Shown here: positions 41,388 through 51,488 of the stretch, one piece after another
Layout of the letters: every line of letters starts with the position of its first letter
How positions within the stretch are numbered: the first letter of the stretch is position 1
Assembly: GCA_019359115.1 (NCBI GenBank)
Contig: JAHHHW010000022.1
Coordinates: forward strand, 1-64,000
Reading direction: 5' to 3'
DNA: 64,000 nt
Origin: Pelatocladus maniniholoensis HA4357-MV3
GTDB taxonomy: Bacteria > Cyanobacteriota > Cyanobacteriia > Cyanobacteriales > Nostocaceae
Position numbers and translations under genes: made by a program
The notes under the pieces: model-generated
Seen by the model: only the letters and a program-made list of their open reading frames with translations
What the model was told of the DNA's origin: nothing
The model's database searches: none

Positions 41388-42821
41388 ATGTCTGGCAGGA
41401 AGACAGATGGATTTAAAAGTTGGTTGGTAGTGATCGCAATTTTGTTTAGCTTATCACCAACTGTAATATTCTTTGCAGTTTCACAAGTTGAAGGATTATC
41501 AAATGAACAAAAAATAGTCAGCAGAAATCAAGCATTAAACACAACAGCTAGCGTATTTGTAGGTTTAGCAGTAATAATTCATGCTTATTATGCAGCCAAA
41601 CGTACCGAAGCATTGAAAAAAAGTGCGATCGCAGCAGAACAAAATAACGAAATTGGTATTCAAAATCTAGAACTAGCTCAAGAACGCTTGATCGCAGAGC
41701 GTTTGATAGCAGCAATCACCCAGTTAGGACATGAACGCGTAGCAACCCGGATCGGGGCAATTTATGCCCTCGAAAAAGTTGCCCAGGATTCACCAAAACA
41801 ATACTGGACAATTATGGAAATTCTGTGTGCATTTGTGCGAGAAAATAGCAGCATCAAGCCAGAACCGGAAAATTCTGTAGAAGAGATCGCAAAAGTTGCA
41901 AAAATATCCACAGATTTACAAGCAGCCTTAACCGTAATTGGCAGACGCAACTGGAAACAAGATCAAGAAAATCAGAAACTTGATTTAAGGAATACTGATA
42001 TTAGACGAGTAGACCTATCGAATGCCAACTTGCAGCGTTTAGATCTACGGGGAGCAAACTTGACAAAAGCCAATCTCCAGAAAGCTAACTTGTTTGAGGC
42101 AAAACTCGAAGGTGCAAAACTTTGTGGCACAGTTTTGTATGAAGCCGATTTACAATCATCTAACCTCGAAGAAGCTAACCTCTGTGGAGCCAACTTAAAC
42201 CGAGCCAACTTGACTGGAGCCAACTTGCGGTCAGCAAACTTGTCTGGAGCAAGTCTGCGTGCAGCCAATTTTTGTGAAGCAAATCTGTATAAAGCTAATT
42301 TGCAATCTTGTAACCTCAAAGTGGCAAATCTTTCTCATGCCAAGCTATTTCTGACTAATTTACAGGGAGCAAAGCTTGGTAAAGCCAACTTGCAGTCAGC
42401 AGGATTAATTGGTGCAAACCTCAAAGGCGCAAACCTGAATGGAACAAATTTGCAACAGGCAAATTTGAATGCAGCCAAACTAGAACACACAGAGATATTT
42501 TTTGCAAATTTCTCTGAAGCTAGCCTGAGAGAAGCCAATCTCTATGGAGCTAATTTGATGGGAACTAACCTGCAAAAAGCAATGTTTCATGAAGCTAATC
42601 TCTGTGATGCAAATCTGATGGGAGTAGATTTCTTTGGCACAAATTTGTGTGATGTGAAACTAGCTGGAGCCACTCTGACAGGAGCTAAAAACTTGCAATC
42701 ACACCAAATTAGATTTGCAGTAGGCGATCGCACAACTGTTTTACCAGATCACTTGGAGCTTCCTACACATTGGATGCGTTCAGAACATTCACAAAAATCC
42801 GCCGCAGAGGCTGAAACTTGA
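41388..42821 (+). CDS. Membrane pentapeptide-repeat protein
   Basis: From ATG 41388 (a frame from 41370 adds six residues) the protein has 477 residues. Two membrane helices (WLVVIAILFSLSPTVIFF and SVFVGLAVIIHAYYA) are followed by a helical cytoplasmic stalk (RLIAERLIAAITQLGHERVA and RIGAIYALEKVAQDSPK). The C-terminal two thirds, from about residue 205, consist of A(D/N)LxX pentapeptide repeats forming a right-handed quadrilateral beta-helix. Proteins with this RLIAAI-TQLGH head are common in cyanobacteria. Function is unknown; a scaffold role is guessed. The minus strand also has long open frames here, an artefact of the repeats. Confidence 0.88.
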   Translation: MSGRKTDGFKSWLVVIAILFSLSPTVIFFAVSQVEGLSNEQKIVSRNQALNTTASVFVGLAVIIHAYYAAKRTEALKKSAIAAEQNNEIGIQNLELAQERLIAERLIAAITQLGHERVATRIGAIYALEKVAQDSPKQYWTIMEILCAFVRENSSIKPEPENSVEEIAKVAKISTDLQAALTVIGRRNWKQDQENQKLDLRNTDIRRVDLSNANLQRLDLRGANLTKANLQKANLFEAKLEGAKLCGTVLYEADLQSSNLEEANLCGANLNRANLTGANLRSANLSGASLRAANFCEANLYKANLQSCNLKVANLSHAKLFLTNLQGAKLGKANLQSAGLIGANLKGANLNGTNLQQANLNAAKLEHTEIFFANFSEASLREANLYGANLMGTNLQKAMFHEANLCDANLMGVDFFGTNLCDVKLAGATLTGAKNLQSHQIRFAVGDRTTVLPDHLELPTHWMRSEHSQKSAAEAET

Positions 42822-43390
42822 TTGAGATAGCGAAATTGTGCTATTTCTCTGAAGCGTTGTCAATATCAAAAACTCGATTGTTCGAGGATTTCAATTTTTC
42901 CAGGGTGCTTTCCAAAATCAAAATATTATTCCCAAAATTAAGAACTTCCAAAGAAAAAAATATTCATAAAAGTACTTAGACAGAATTAATTACACAGATT
43001 ATTTCTCTATTGCCTATTGCCTATTGCCTATTGCCTATCTCCACGAATGAATTTAATTTTGTCCAACTATTTAATTGGATTAAATTTTTCATGTCTTCCG
43101 GTATATCCACGTATTTAATCACTAGTTAAACAAAGCATTCCTGTTTACTAAAAATATATATGAAAAATAAAACTAGTAGATTACGTGGAAAATGGACACA
43201 AAATTTGAAAAATAGGTCAAAAATATCAGATCATCAGGACTTTTGACTTCCACGTAACGGTAATAAATAGGGTGCTGTCTCGTGATTCCCATCGTTTCAA
43301 ACGATGATGCGATCGCTTCTAAATCACAAAAATTGTGATTTTCTTCAACATGTCGATCTCAAAACACTCATTTTTAAGGGAATTCAAAGC
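42822..43390. other. Spacer with heptamer repeat
   Basis: Besides the heptamer array, a phrase GATTACGTGG/CCACGTA recurs (near 43107, 43181 and 43250), making imperfect inverted repeats. The last part, from 43304 to 43390, is open in frame with the following gene but looks like leader rather than coding sequence. Confidence 0.45.
43008..43035. repeat. Tandem heptamer repeat (TATTGCC)4
   Basis: Four perfect units followed by TAT. Of the same short tandem class as the GTCATTA array at 24301. Confidence 0.9.
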
Positions 43391-45322
43391 ATGGCTATCA
43401 TTAACGTTACCAACAATGCAGATAATGGAGAAGGTTCTTTACGAGTAGCGCTCGAATCTGCTCAAGCGGGAGACATCATCCAGTTTGATCCTAGCCTTGC
43501 CAACCAGACTATCACACTTACTAGTGGGGAACTTCCCATTACAAAAGACGTAACGATTGATGGTGCAGGGGCAGAAAATTTAACGATTAACGGCAATAAT
43601 TCTACACGGGTATTTTCTGTAAGCAGTTATGTCAATGCTACAGTCAAGAACCTAACCCTCACCAACGGTATGGTGACAGGAACAGACGGAAGAGGTGGTG
43701 CGATCGCAGCCTGGGACTACAGCACCCTTCAGGTAGAAAACTGTAACTTTAACAACAATAGCTCTTACCAGGGTGGAGCTGTTTATGTTGGTTACGGCAG
43801 TAAAGCCACGGTACTTGGCAGTAGTTTTGACAGCAACGATGGTACTCTTGGGAATTCTGGATTTAGCGGTGGGGCGATCGCTACCTATGGTTCCGGTGTG
43901 CTAGTTGTTAAAGACAGCGAATTCACAAATAACAAAGGTGTAAATGGCGGAGCAATTTATAGCCTATTAGGTGAATTAACTGTAGAAAACTCAGTTTTTA
44001 TTAACAATAGCTCAGAAGGTGATATTGGTGGCGGCGCAATTTTTACCGATGGAGCAAACCCAGTAGGTCCCGGTTCTACTGTCGGAGGTACAATTGCTAT
44101 CCATGGTTGTCAGTTTGAAAACAATCATACTAAAGGAGAAGGCGGCGCACTTTTTCTCTATGGTTACGGACCAGACACGATTATTCTCGAAGACAGCACC
44201 GTAATTGGCAATACAGCAGACTTTAATGCTAATGGTATAGGTCGAGGAGGTGGACTGCGAGCTAACAGCGCACTCACAATTAACAACGTCACCTTTGCTG
44301 AAAATACAGCTGCAAAGCAAGGCGGAGCTATATGGCTAGACGGTCATTCGCCAGTCAACATCACCAACACCACCTTTTCTGAAAATAAGGCAATTGAAGA
44401 TGCTGGCGGAGCGATGTTTGTTAACACTGACGAATCTGTCCCCGTCAACATTACAAATTCTACTATTGTCTATAACGAAGCCGGACGAGCAAATGGGGCA
44501 TTTTGGATCTACAGTCCGACACAGCCAGTCACCCTCACTAATTCGATTGTTGCTTACAATACTGCTAGCGATCCCTCACAACAACAGGTTGGATATCAAC
44601 TACAGGATGGCGGCGGCAATATTGAATTTCCAGCACCAGAGATCGGTAATCAAGTTGTCGCAGGTAGTCAAATTGTTGATCCTCTGCTTGGGCCTTTACA
44701 AGATATTGGAGGAGTTTTAGTACATCCCCTTTTATCAGGTAGTCCTGCCATTAACAGTGGTGTCACAGTAAGCGGTGTACCCACTACTGACCAATTAGGG
44801 AGCAGCAGAGATAATCAACCTGACATTGGAGCATTTGAGATGGTTGTCACTGCATCTCCTCAATCTAGTCAAGAAGATCCTTTACTTAGTGGCACAACTT
44901 CACCACAAAATCAGCAAAATAGCAATTACCAAAACAACATTACTAACGATGTTGAAGGTAACGATGTATTAACCGGAAGCAACAACAATCCTCAGTTGAT
45001 TGGTTATAACAGTAACGACATTTTGATTGGTGATTATAGTTATAATCAACTGACAGATGGAAGGGTTAGCGATGGATTTATCTATCCAAATATATCAGCA
45101 GAGGATAACATAATTCCAGATTCTAATTCTACAAATGGCGTGATAGATATGAACCAAAATACGGATCAATCTAAGCTTTCTAGTCAGAATCTTTTTAGTG
45201 AATACATCAGACCACGTCAACAAGGATTAGGGACATCTGTTAATCCTGATTCCCGTGATTTTCTGGATTCTAGTCAGTATCAGAATCTTTTAATTCCCAA
45301 TGATGTTACCGTTAACAATTAA
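43391..45322 (+). CDS. Right-handed beta-helix surface protein with RTX-like tail
   Basis: ATG 43391 follows AAGGGAATTC and gives MAIINVTNNADNGEGSLRVA, the usual opening of the CSLREA/choice-of-anchor Q type. The 643-residue protein has about 450 residues of parallel beta-helix repeats rich in NNS, GGAI and (F/V)xNN motifs. Near residue 545 it has GNDVLTGSNNNPQLIGYNSN and DILIGDYSYN, which resemble RTX-type GG(x)GxD Ca2+ turns in degenerate form. No N-terminal signal is seen; RTX-bearing proteins usually leave by type I secretion. Role unknown, probably extracellular adhesion or matrix. Confidence 0.75.
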   Translation: MAIINVTNNADNGEGSLRVALESAQAGDIIQFDPSLANQTITLTSGELPITKDVTIDGAGAENLTINGNNSTRVFSVSSYVNATVKNLTLTNGMVTGTDGRGGAIAAWDYSTLQVENCNFNNNSSYQGGAVYVGYGSKATVLGSSFDSNDGTLGNSGFSGGAIATYGSGVLVVKDSEFTNNKGVNGGAIYSLLGELTVENSVFINNSSEGDIGGGAIFTDGANPVGPGSTVGGTIAIHGCQFENNHTKGEGGALFLYGYGPDTIILEDSTVIGNTADFNANGIGRGGGLRANSALTINNVTFAENTAAKQGGAIWLDGHSPVNITNTTFSENKAIEDAGGAMFVNTDESVPVNITNSTIVYNEAGRANGAFWIYSPTQPVTLTNSIVAYNTASDPSQQQVGYQLQDGGGNIEFPAPEIGNQVVAGSQIVDPLLGPLQDIGGVLVHPLLSGSPAINSGVTVSGVPTTDQLGSSRDNQPDIGAFEMVVTASPQSSQEDPLLSGTTSPQNQQNSNYQNNITNDVEGNDVLTGSNNNPQLIGYNSNDILIGDYSYNQLTDGRVSDGFIYPNISAEDNIIPDSNSTNGVIDMNQNTDQSKLSSQNLFSEYIRPRQQGLGTSVNPDSRDFLDSSQYQNLLIPNDVTVNN

Positions 45323-45989
45323 GCTGAAAAGTTTTTCTTTGTTAGTAAGTAACAGATGATTTAACAGAGTTTGTGTCAATCTGTAGGTTTTGAGTAAGGA
45401 GAAAAAATTAATGACCGAAAGTTTTATCTGGTTCTAGTTTTGAACTTCTTCACACCTTGTAATAGGTTGATGCAAACTTTGAATATAATTATCAGGAATA
45501 ACCACGACTATTTCATTCTCACCATAACCCAATAGACACCTGGTGAAAATTAATTATGTGTCATCCATAACCCTTGTAGAGACTAGCAGATGCAACGTCT
45601 CTACAGAATTAAAATGTCAATTTATTTGTTTTATCCGAGTAGTATTGGGTCTGAAGCCCTGTTTGAATCGTCTCTACAAATGATTGTGGGCTTATCTGAA
45701 TATATTTTCACATACCTTATTTTCTTTAATTTTTACTGTATACCTAGAGTTTTTACTTAAATAATACTACTTAAATACATTTCTTTTTTTACTATAGAGG
45801 TGTAAAAATTTATATTAGTAGATACTTGAGTGTAAGTGTAAAACTTTACTTAATATTTACTTGCAAAGCACTGACATTCAGACAATCCAAGGAGAAAATT
45901 CAGATAGAAGTGCAATCTCTACCTGGAATAATTTTCAGGAAAAATTTGCTGAATTAAACGAAAACCAGGGTTGTTTTGACTGATTTGTT
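45323..45989. other. Spacer with decayed MITE-like element
   Basis: About 670 bases without a gene. Bases 45534-45605 contain AGACACCTGGTGAAAA and then TGTAGAGAC (45575-45583) against GTCTCTACA (45597-45605), resembling the element at 23363. The rest is A/T-rich with no frame. Confidence 0.5.
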
Positions 45990-47270
45990 ATGCAGATTTT
46001 AATTTACTCTTATAACTACTATCCAGAACCAATAGGTATAGCTCCTCTAATGACTGAATTAGCAGAAGGACTGGTTAAACGAGGACACCAAGTACGTGTA
46101 GTAACTGCTATGCCAAACTACCCAGAACGTCGAATCTATGATGCGTATAAAAAAAAGTTGTATCTGACCGAATATAAAAATGGCGTTCAAATTCAACGTA
46201 GCTATGTTTGGATTCGTCCTCAACCGAACCTACTAGATCGGGTGTTACTAGATGCAAGCTTTGTTGTTACAAGTTTTCTACCAGCATTGAGGGGTTGGCG
46301 TCCAGATGTAATTCTTGCGACTTCGCCATCTTTACCTGTATGTATACCAACAGCTTTATTGGGATGGTTACAAAATTGCCCTGTGGTATTAAACCTTCAA
46401 GATATCTTGCCAGAAGCAGCAATTCATGTTGGCTTGATCAAAAATCAATTACTTGTTAAAGCCTTCACAGTATTAGAAAAATTTGCCTACCACACTGCAA
46501 CTAAAATTAGTGTCATTGCTGATGGATTTGTAGAAAACTTAATAGAGAAAGATGTAAAAGCGAATAAAATTATACAAATTCCCAACTGGGTTGATGTCAA
46601 TTTTATTCGTCCTTTACCAAAAGAAAATAACTCTTTCCGCAGCAAGCATCAACTAAATGAGAAATTTTTAGTTTTATATTCTGGTAACATTGCCCTGACT
46701 CAAGGCTTGGAAACAGTAGTAAAAGCTGCCTCTATATTGCAACATATTCCAGATATTAAATTTGTGATTGTAGGAGAAGCAAAAGGTCTACAAAGATTGC
46801 AGCAAGAATGCCAAAACTGCGGTGCAGATAACGTTTTACTGCTACCTTTTCAACCCCGTGAACAGTTACCAGAGATGTTGGCTGCTGCTGATGTTGGTTT
46901 GGTAGTGCAAAAGAAAAATGTAATATCCTTCAACATGCCATCCAAAATTCAAGTTTTGCTTGCCAGTGGTAAAGCATTAGTTGCATCTGTACCTGATAAC
47001 GGTACTGCTGCAAGATCAATTAGACAAAGCGGCGGTGGTGTTGTCGTCCCTCCAGAAGATCCCGACACTCTAGCCAAGGCAATTTTGGATTTGTACGAAC
47101 ACCCTGAAAAAGTTAAAACTCTCGGCTATAACAGTCGCCAATTTGCTGTTGAGCAATATTCTTTTGACCAAGCTTTAAATCACTATGAATCTTTGTTTTA
47201 CACAATGATTACCCATGGTTCAGCAATTGAATCAACTGTTGTTTCTAAGCAAAAAGTTAAAATAAGTTAA
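45990..47270 (+). CDS. GT4 glycosyltransferase, WcaI-like
   Basis: This 426-residue GT-B protein begins MQILIYSYNYYPEPIGIAPL and has VTAMPNYPERRIYDAY, the signature of WcaI-type colanic-acid glycosyltransferases. The donor domain has LVLYSGNIALTQGLETVV, IVGEAKGLQRL and LLASGKALVASVPDNGTAAR. Two domains of about 200 residues with no membrane segment are expected. It transfers a sugar in exopolysaccharide or surface glycan assembly. No other glycan genes are adjacent, but a glycosyltransferase-rich cluster lies at 30-37 kb. Confidence 0.9.
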   Translation: MQILIYSYNYYPEPIGIAPLMTELAEGLVKRGHQVRVVTAMPNYPERRIYDAYKKKLYLTEYKNGVQIQRSYVWIRPQPNLLDRVLLDASFVVTSFLPALRGWRPDVILATSPSLPVCIPTALLGWLQNCPVVLNLQDILPEAAIHVGLIKNQLLVKAFTVLEKFAYHTATKISVIADGFVENLIEKDVKANKIIQIPNWVDVNFIRPLPKENNSFRSKHQLNEKFLVLYSGNIALTQGLETVVKAASILQHIPDIKFVIVGEAKGLQRLQQECQNCGADNVLLLPFQPREQLPEMLAAADVGLVVQKKNVISFNMPSKIQVLLASGKALVASVPDNGTAARSIRQSGGGVVVPPEDPDTLAKAILDLYEHPEKVKTLGYNSRQFAVEQYSFDQALNHYESLFYTMITHGSAIESTVVSKQKVKIS

Positions 47271-47379
47271 CTGTTAACTTTTATCAGGGATTAGTGTTGA
47301 CGTTATCATAGTCGGGATTTAGACGCAGGGAAAATAAATGATTTACTGATTAAAGTTGGGGCATTGTTAAATCAGCCAA

Positions 47380-48075
47380 TCAATTTTCTTTAGAAGTTGC
47401 TTTTCTACTAGCATCATATGATGCTGCTATCAACGATATTCCAAAATTTTTAACAGCTTGTACTAGTTCCGCACCTGCTTTTTCTGGTGAACCCACTCCA
47501 AATGGGGGTGAAGGATTGTACTCCAACATCAATTCAATCAACTTGGCAGTTTCTTCACCACAAAGCATTGCTGCAATCGTCAAGGCAAAATCAATCCCTG
47601 CTGTCACACCTCCCCCAGTGATTCGGTTACGATCTATAACTACTCTTTCTGTACTGACTTTTGCTCCCATCAGTTCCAATTGCTCTCGAAACGCCCAGTG
47701 GGAAGTAGCTTGATATCCTCGCAGCAATCCAGCTGCTGCTAGAATGAGCGAACCTGTACAAACAGCAGTGATGTACTTGGTTGTGTTTCCATGTTTTTGC
47801 AAAAAAGCTAAGACTTCGATATCTTCCATGATTTGTACTGCACCAAAAGATCCTCCAGGTACACACAACACATCAAGTTGGGGACACTCATCAAAGGTAG
47901 TATTTGGTAAAATAGTTAACCCACCATTGCTGACTACAGGTTCGAGTGACTTCCACAACAGTAAAACGGAAGTGTTAGGCATTAAAGAAAAAACTTGGTG
48001 TGGAGCAGTGATATCTAGCTGAAACATATCTGGATAAATGACTAAACCAATAGTCTTTTGAAACTGATTATTCAT
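47380..48075 (-). CDS. DJ-1/PfpI family protein (isonitrile-hydratase-like)
   Basis: I place the start at ATG 48075 (MNNQFQKTIGLVIYPDMFQL); a frame to 48138 would overlap the divergent LuxR gene. The 231-residue product has the nucleophile elbow AVCTGSLILAAAGLL with Cys, plus TSHWAFREQLELMGA and TGGGVTAGIDFALTIA. These match the DJ-1/PfpI class closest to isonitrile hydratase (InhA). It could also be a GATase-1-like protein with another substrate. It is divergent from the LuxR gene, with 88 bases between the chosen starts. Confidence 0.85.
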   Translation of the reverse strand: MNNQFQKTIGLVIYPDMFQLDITAPHQVFSLMPNTSVLLLWKSLEPVVSNGGLTILPNTTFDECPQLDVLCVPGGSFGAVQIMEDIEVLAFLQKHGNTTKYITAVCTGSLILAAAGLLRGYQATSHWAFREQLELMGAKVSTERVVIDRNRITGGGVTAGIDFALTIAAMLCGEETAKLIELMLEYNPSPPFGVGSPEKAGAELVQAVKNFGISLIAASYDASRKATSKEN

Positions 48076-48163
48076 ACTGCAAATTTCAAACTGTGCAATG
48101 AATACAGCTATCCTAGAGTTGAATATATTGGTTGCCAATTACCCAGTTGAGTACATTTTTGCT

Positions 48164-48871
48164 ATGTCTGGTAGCTTTCAAGCACTGGTTCAAAAAATAG
48201 CGATCGCTCGTGATGAATTACAACTGCGCCTAGATTATATGGATGCAGCAGGGGAACTATTTGTTTGCCAACATTGGAGTATTTACTTGCATGACACTAC
48301 AGGACAACGTGCCACCATCGATATCAAAGGATTACCAGATAGCTTTTTCGACTACTACGAAAATGTTGGTGCGGCGATTGATCCAGTTATGGATTATGTT
48401 ATTGAACATCACGTTCCCGCCCATGAGCAAGTTATTTTTACTGAAACAAGTTGGAAGCAGAGCCAATTATATCAGAGTGGCTGTGGCAAGATATATGACC
48501 ACGAACACATCATGACGGGACCTATTGTTGGGCAAGGAAAACTGATTGGCACAGTTCATTTCGCCCGAACCAATAGAACATCTGCCTTCAATTCACAAGA
48601 TTTGATGCGTTTGAGTGCGCTTTGCACTCATATTTCTGCAAAATTAGCTTTTCTGCGAGCAAAACAAGAGCTAAATCAGGTGGCTTGTTTAACTCAACGA
48701 GAATTACAAATTGCTTCTTTGGTTGCAAAAGGTTTAACGAATGCAGAAATTGCTGCCGAACTTTGGATTAGCCAAAATACAGTCAAGCAAACTTTGAAGC
48801 GAGTATTTCGTAAGCTCAATGTATCCGCACGAGCAGAAATGGTAGCACGATGCCAAATACCTCAAATTTAG
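48164..48871 (+). CDS. LuxR-family regulator with GAF-like sensor
   Basis: From ATG 48164 the product has 235 residues. The N-terminal two thirds (DELQLRLDYMDAAGELFVCQ; HIMTGPIVGQGKLIGTVHFA) fit a GAF-like sensor. The C-terminal HTH reads LTQRELQIASLVAKGLTNAE, IAAELWISQNTVKQTLKRV and FRKLNVSARAEM. This is the LuxR/GerE type. It probably controls the divergent DJ-1 gene and perhaps genes downstream. The last codons overlap a short MPNTSNLD frame identical at its start to that of the thioesterase at 59454, and a decayed copy of its 3' end lies at 59374. Confidence 0.88.
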   Translation: MSGSFQALVQKIAIARDELQLRLDYMDAAGELFVCQHWSIYLHDTTGQRATIDIKGLPDSFFDYYENVGAAIDPVMDYVIEHHVPAHEQVIFTETSWKQSQLYQSGCGKIYDHEHIMTGPIVGQGKLIGTVHFARTNRTSAFNSQDLMRLSALCTHISAKLAFLRAKQELNQVACLTQRELQIASLVAKGLTNAEIAAELWISQNTVKQTLKRVFRKLNVSARAEMVARCQIPQI

Positions 48872-49833
48872 ACTTGAATATTTACCAAGATACGCTTATC
48901 CTCATACTATTTGTTGCTATTTATACAATATTTTTATACAAATACTGTACAAATAGAGGATAATATACCTTGAATGCACTGGAAAATTAATGATTCTTCT
49001 CAAAAAGATTCAAACAAACCTTATTATTTCCATATTTTTTATACATATTTTAAACAGAAGGTGCTGATGAAAAAAACTCATGTATCCTGACAAAACTAAA
49101 GTTCAAGCTTGGACTGAATGCACATAATCAATTATTTGACAATGTGAAAGTTATACAATACATGTCGAGTTTAAGGAGTAACAAGGAAAGCACCCGATAT
49201 TATCTGTCGTTTAATAACCAAAAAAATACTATCTAAGTCTTGACCTGACTAGCCAACAAACTTCAAAATAGTATTGAGCCTAAATATTTGTAATTACGAG
49301 TCTTTCTGAATAAAGCTATTTGTGGGGAGATTCTAGACTCAGGTTAATTAACCTTTTAGGGAAGAAACGTTGTAAAATTTACCAAATTCTACTAACCAAT
49401 GATCATTTACAGAGCGACCCCAGAACATGCTGAACCTACAGTCCGTAAATGTAAATGCAGTCTTCGCTATTTTACGAGTAATACAGCTATTTAGGGAAAA
49501 AGTATCTCGATAATTTGCAGTTAGCTTGAGCAACTAACGCAGGTGCTTGATAAAATATCATCTTATTAGCAAGCAAAATCACCTGTTCATTCAAAAATTG
49601 GTCAGTTTAAGGATGGTATTTGACTTTATTCAAAACTACACAAGGAATTTTGAAAGAAGAATTAAATTATGAACACCATTCGCGAGGGACAAATTCAATA
49701 AGTTACAAAAAGCCTAAAATGTCTTTTTGTCAACTTTCTTGAGCAAACACTTGAATTTGCTTCGTAACCAGATTTAATGAATACAGACTTTTGTAGCTTT
49801 GACAAATTTGTGGTAAGCAACTAGATTTCAACT
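48872..49833. other. A/T-rich region, little recognised
   Basis: The first part continues a 37-codon frame (from ATG 48850) starting MPNTSNLD and containing a hydrophobic run TLILILFVAIYTIFLY; it is probably a fossil of a lost thioesterase start joined to unrelated sequence. A minus-strand frame at 49348-49533 has no recognisable features. No RNA gene is seen. Confidence 0.4.
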
Positions 49834-49992
49834 ATGAACAAGAAATGGGCTGTTAAGCGGATTACTGTAAACTTGGCATCAAATGAAGCCAGTAAGCTTG
49901 AAAAATATTGTGATCAGACAGGTAGAGCAGCAACGGATGTGATTAGGGAACTCATTCGAGCGTTACCGATGACTAGACCTGAGCAACATTAG
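49834..49992 (+). CDS. Small ribbon-helix-helix-like protein, copy A
   Basis: The 52-residue peptide MNKKWAVKRITVNLASNEAS continues KLEKYCDQTGRAATDVIREL and ends IRALPMTRPEQH. One beta strand (KRITVNL) followed by two helices split by a Gly (CDQTGR) fits a CopG/RHH-type DNA-binding mini-protein. It matches the minus-strand gene at 50300 over about 42 residues with many identities. Neither has an adjacent toxin-like gene. Confidence 0.55.
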   Translation: MNKKWAVKRITVNLASNEASKLEKYCDQTGRAATDVIRELIRALPMTRPEQH

Positions 49993-50299
49993 AACCAGGT
50001 TTATTCTTGAGAGTGATGATAATTTTGGCAAACTATTTTTCCAGTCAAGCAATACTCTCAGCCTTTTGCAAGCGCACTAGCCAGTAATTAATAGGATAGA
50101 GGTTCCTTAGTCAGCTAATAGACTAAGGATACTCTACAACGCAATTTTACTCCACACTGATTAATTGTATGTTTCCTAGATAACATTTAAGGAAATATCT
50201 TGCTATTTTACTGAATATTTTCTGAACTCAGATTACCCAAGTCGTATACAGTAGCATAATTCTTACAAAGACTGGAGTTTCACAAGCTGGCGTGAAAAG
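49993..50299. other. Spacer between the two RHH-like mini-genes
   Basis: Bases 50103-50134 contain CCTTAGTCAGCTAATAGACT followed by AAGGATAC; CTTAGTC and GACTAAG pair to form a hairpin of about 8 bp. It could terminate both converging mini-genes. Nothing else is seen. Confidence 0.4.
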
Positions 50300-50485
50300 T
50301 TAGGTTATGGGTAACTCTTGAATGAGTTCTCGAATTATATCGATTGCCTCTTTTCCCGTCCAGTCACAATGTTGTTCAAGTTTGCTAACTTCATCTGGTG
50401 TCAATTCAAGGATTATTTGTTTCACTGATGGTTCTTTACCAGATGCTGCAAAAATCGGAAATACATCTGCTGCGGTTTTGTTCAT
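50300..50485 (-). CDS. Small ribbon-helix-helix-like protein, copy B
   Basis: The 61-residue product has an extra N-terminus (MNKTAADVFPIFAASGKEPS) and then VKQIILELTPDEVSKLEQHC followed by DWTGKEAIDIIRELIQELP. That section aligns with copy A (KRITVNLASNEASKLEKYC; DQTGRAATDVIRELIRALP). The conservation of strand, Gly turn and IRELI helix between copies that otherwise differ supports both being real genes. They face each other across 307 bases. Confidence 0.55.
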   Translation of the reverse strand: MNKTAADVFPIFAASGKEPSVKQIILELTPDEVSKLEQHCDWTGKEAIDIIRELIQELPIT

Positions 50486-51488
50486 TGTTTTTATACTAAA
50501 ACTGCCTAAGTTTTTTTAGTATTGCCAATCCAGAACCATCTTTACCAGTGAAAATCTAGGTTTTGAGGTTTAACTTAAGCTTTTTCATTGTTACTATAGG
50601 ATTCCTATTTGATTTTTGAAAAAAACAAGCTGGCTAGAAGCTTGCTACACAAAGCTTTGTTTTTCAGTATACTTAGCAAGATTCAAATTGGATTCCCATA
50701 TATTAATCCTTGTAAAGAATAATCACCAGAAAAATAAAAATTACTGAAAGCAATTTGAACATAAAACTATCTGTACAAATCCTGTTAGAAAAAGTTTTTT
50801 AAATATTTTAGTAAGTATTATAAGATACATTATTCAATACACGTACCAGCAACACATTAGATTTTATAATTTTGTCAAGTAGTTAAAGTCATATGAGTTC
50901 CCACAGGTGTACTTTTTTTGAATAGCTGTAAGATTAAGAATTCTATAGCTTAAACAAAATTTACAATAGTTCATTAAATTATTTATTAACTTCCTGATTT
51001 TGGCTTGTCTAAATCTTAAAATCATTACAACAATCAAAGCTCATGATCGCTGAAACAATGATTATACTTAAGTTTCCTGTAAGCACATATCCAGATTATC
51101 AGCAGAGTGATAAAAGAATATTTTAGATAATTTGGCGATCGCATCTCCTTACTCAAAAGCTAATGGTCAAATAATAATTTGTTGATATTATTCTCAATAA
51201 TGAGGTGTAAAATTTTATAGATAAACGCCCTTCTCACTTCCTTATAATTCATTCTTAATAAGATATATAGGCGTTCGCATCTGGACTAAGAAGATATTAG
51301 TCTTGACACTAATCAATTTCAAGTACACTGTCTGGTAATCATAAAGACATCTAGATGATAAGCGGCACAAATGAAGTTGTTATTATGATATGATTTAGAC
51401 ACTGTAAGGGTTTTAGCGTGATTAAATTCTGTTTTGTGCATTGTGCATTTAGTCTGCCTAAGATGGACGCTAAATAAATAGCAAAGAT
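50486..51488. other. A/T-rich spacer before the TPP-enzyme gene
   Basis: About 1 kb with no frame of note and one HIP1-like GGCGATCGC near 51133. The spacer is very A/T-rich. It presumably carries the promoter of the TPP/KAS III operon; no clear consensus is seen. Confidence 0.4.

Noticed and set aside
41972-42538. Long open frames on the minus strand opposite the pentapeptide-repeat gene
   Set aside because: They read as monotonous LALxKFA-type repeats, which is the expected antisense of A(D/N)LxX coding repeats.
43008-43035. Heptamer array considered as a CRISPR-like repeat
   Set aside because: The units are only 7 bases and are contiguous without spacers; it is a short tandem repeat. No CRISPR array or cas gene is seen anywhere in the window.
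47744-48022. 92-codon + strand frame opposite the DJ-1 gene
   Set aside because: Antisense to a well-supported coding region with clear catalytic motif; no independent evidence.
49348-49533. 61-codon minus-strand frame in the 49-kb spacer
   Set aside because: No recognisable motif, no paralogue in the window and weak start context; chance cannot be excluded.
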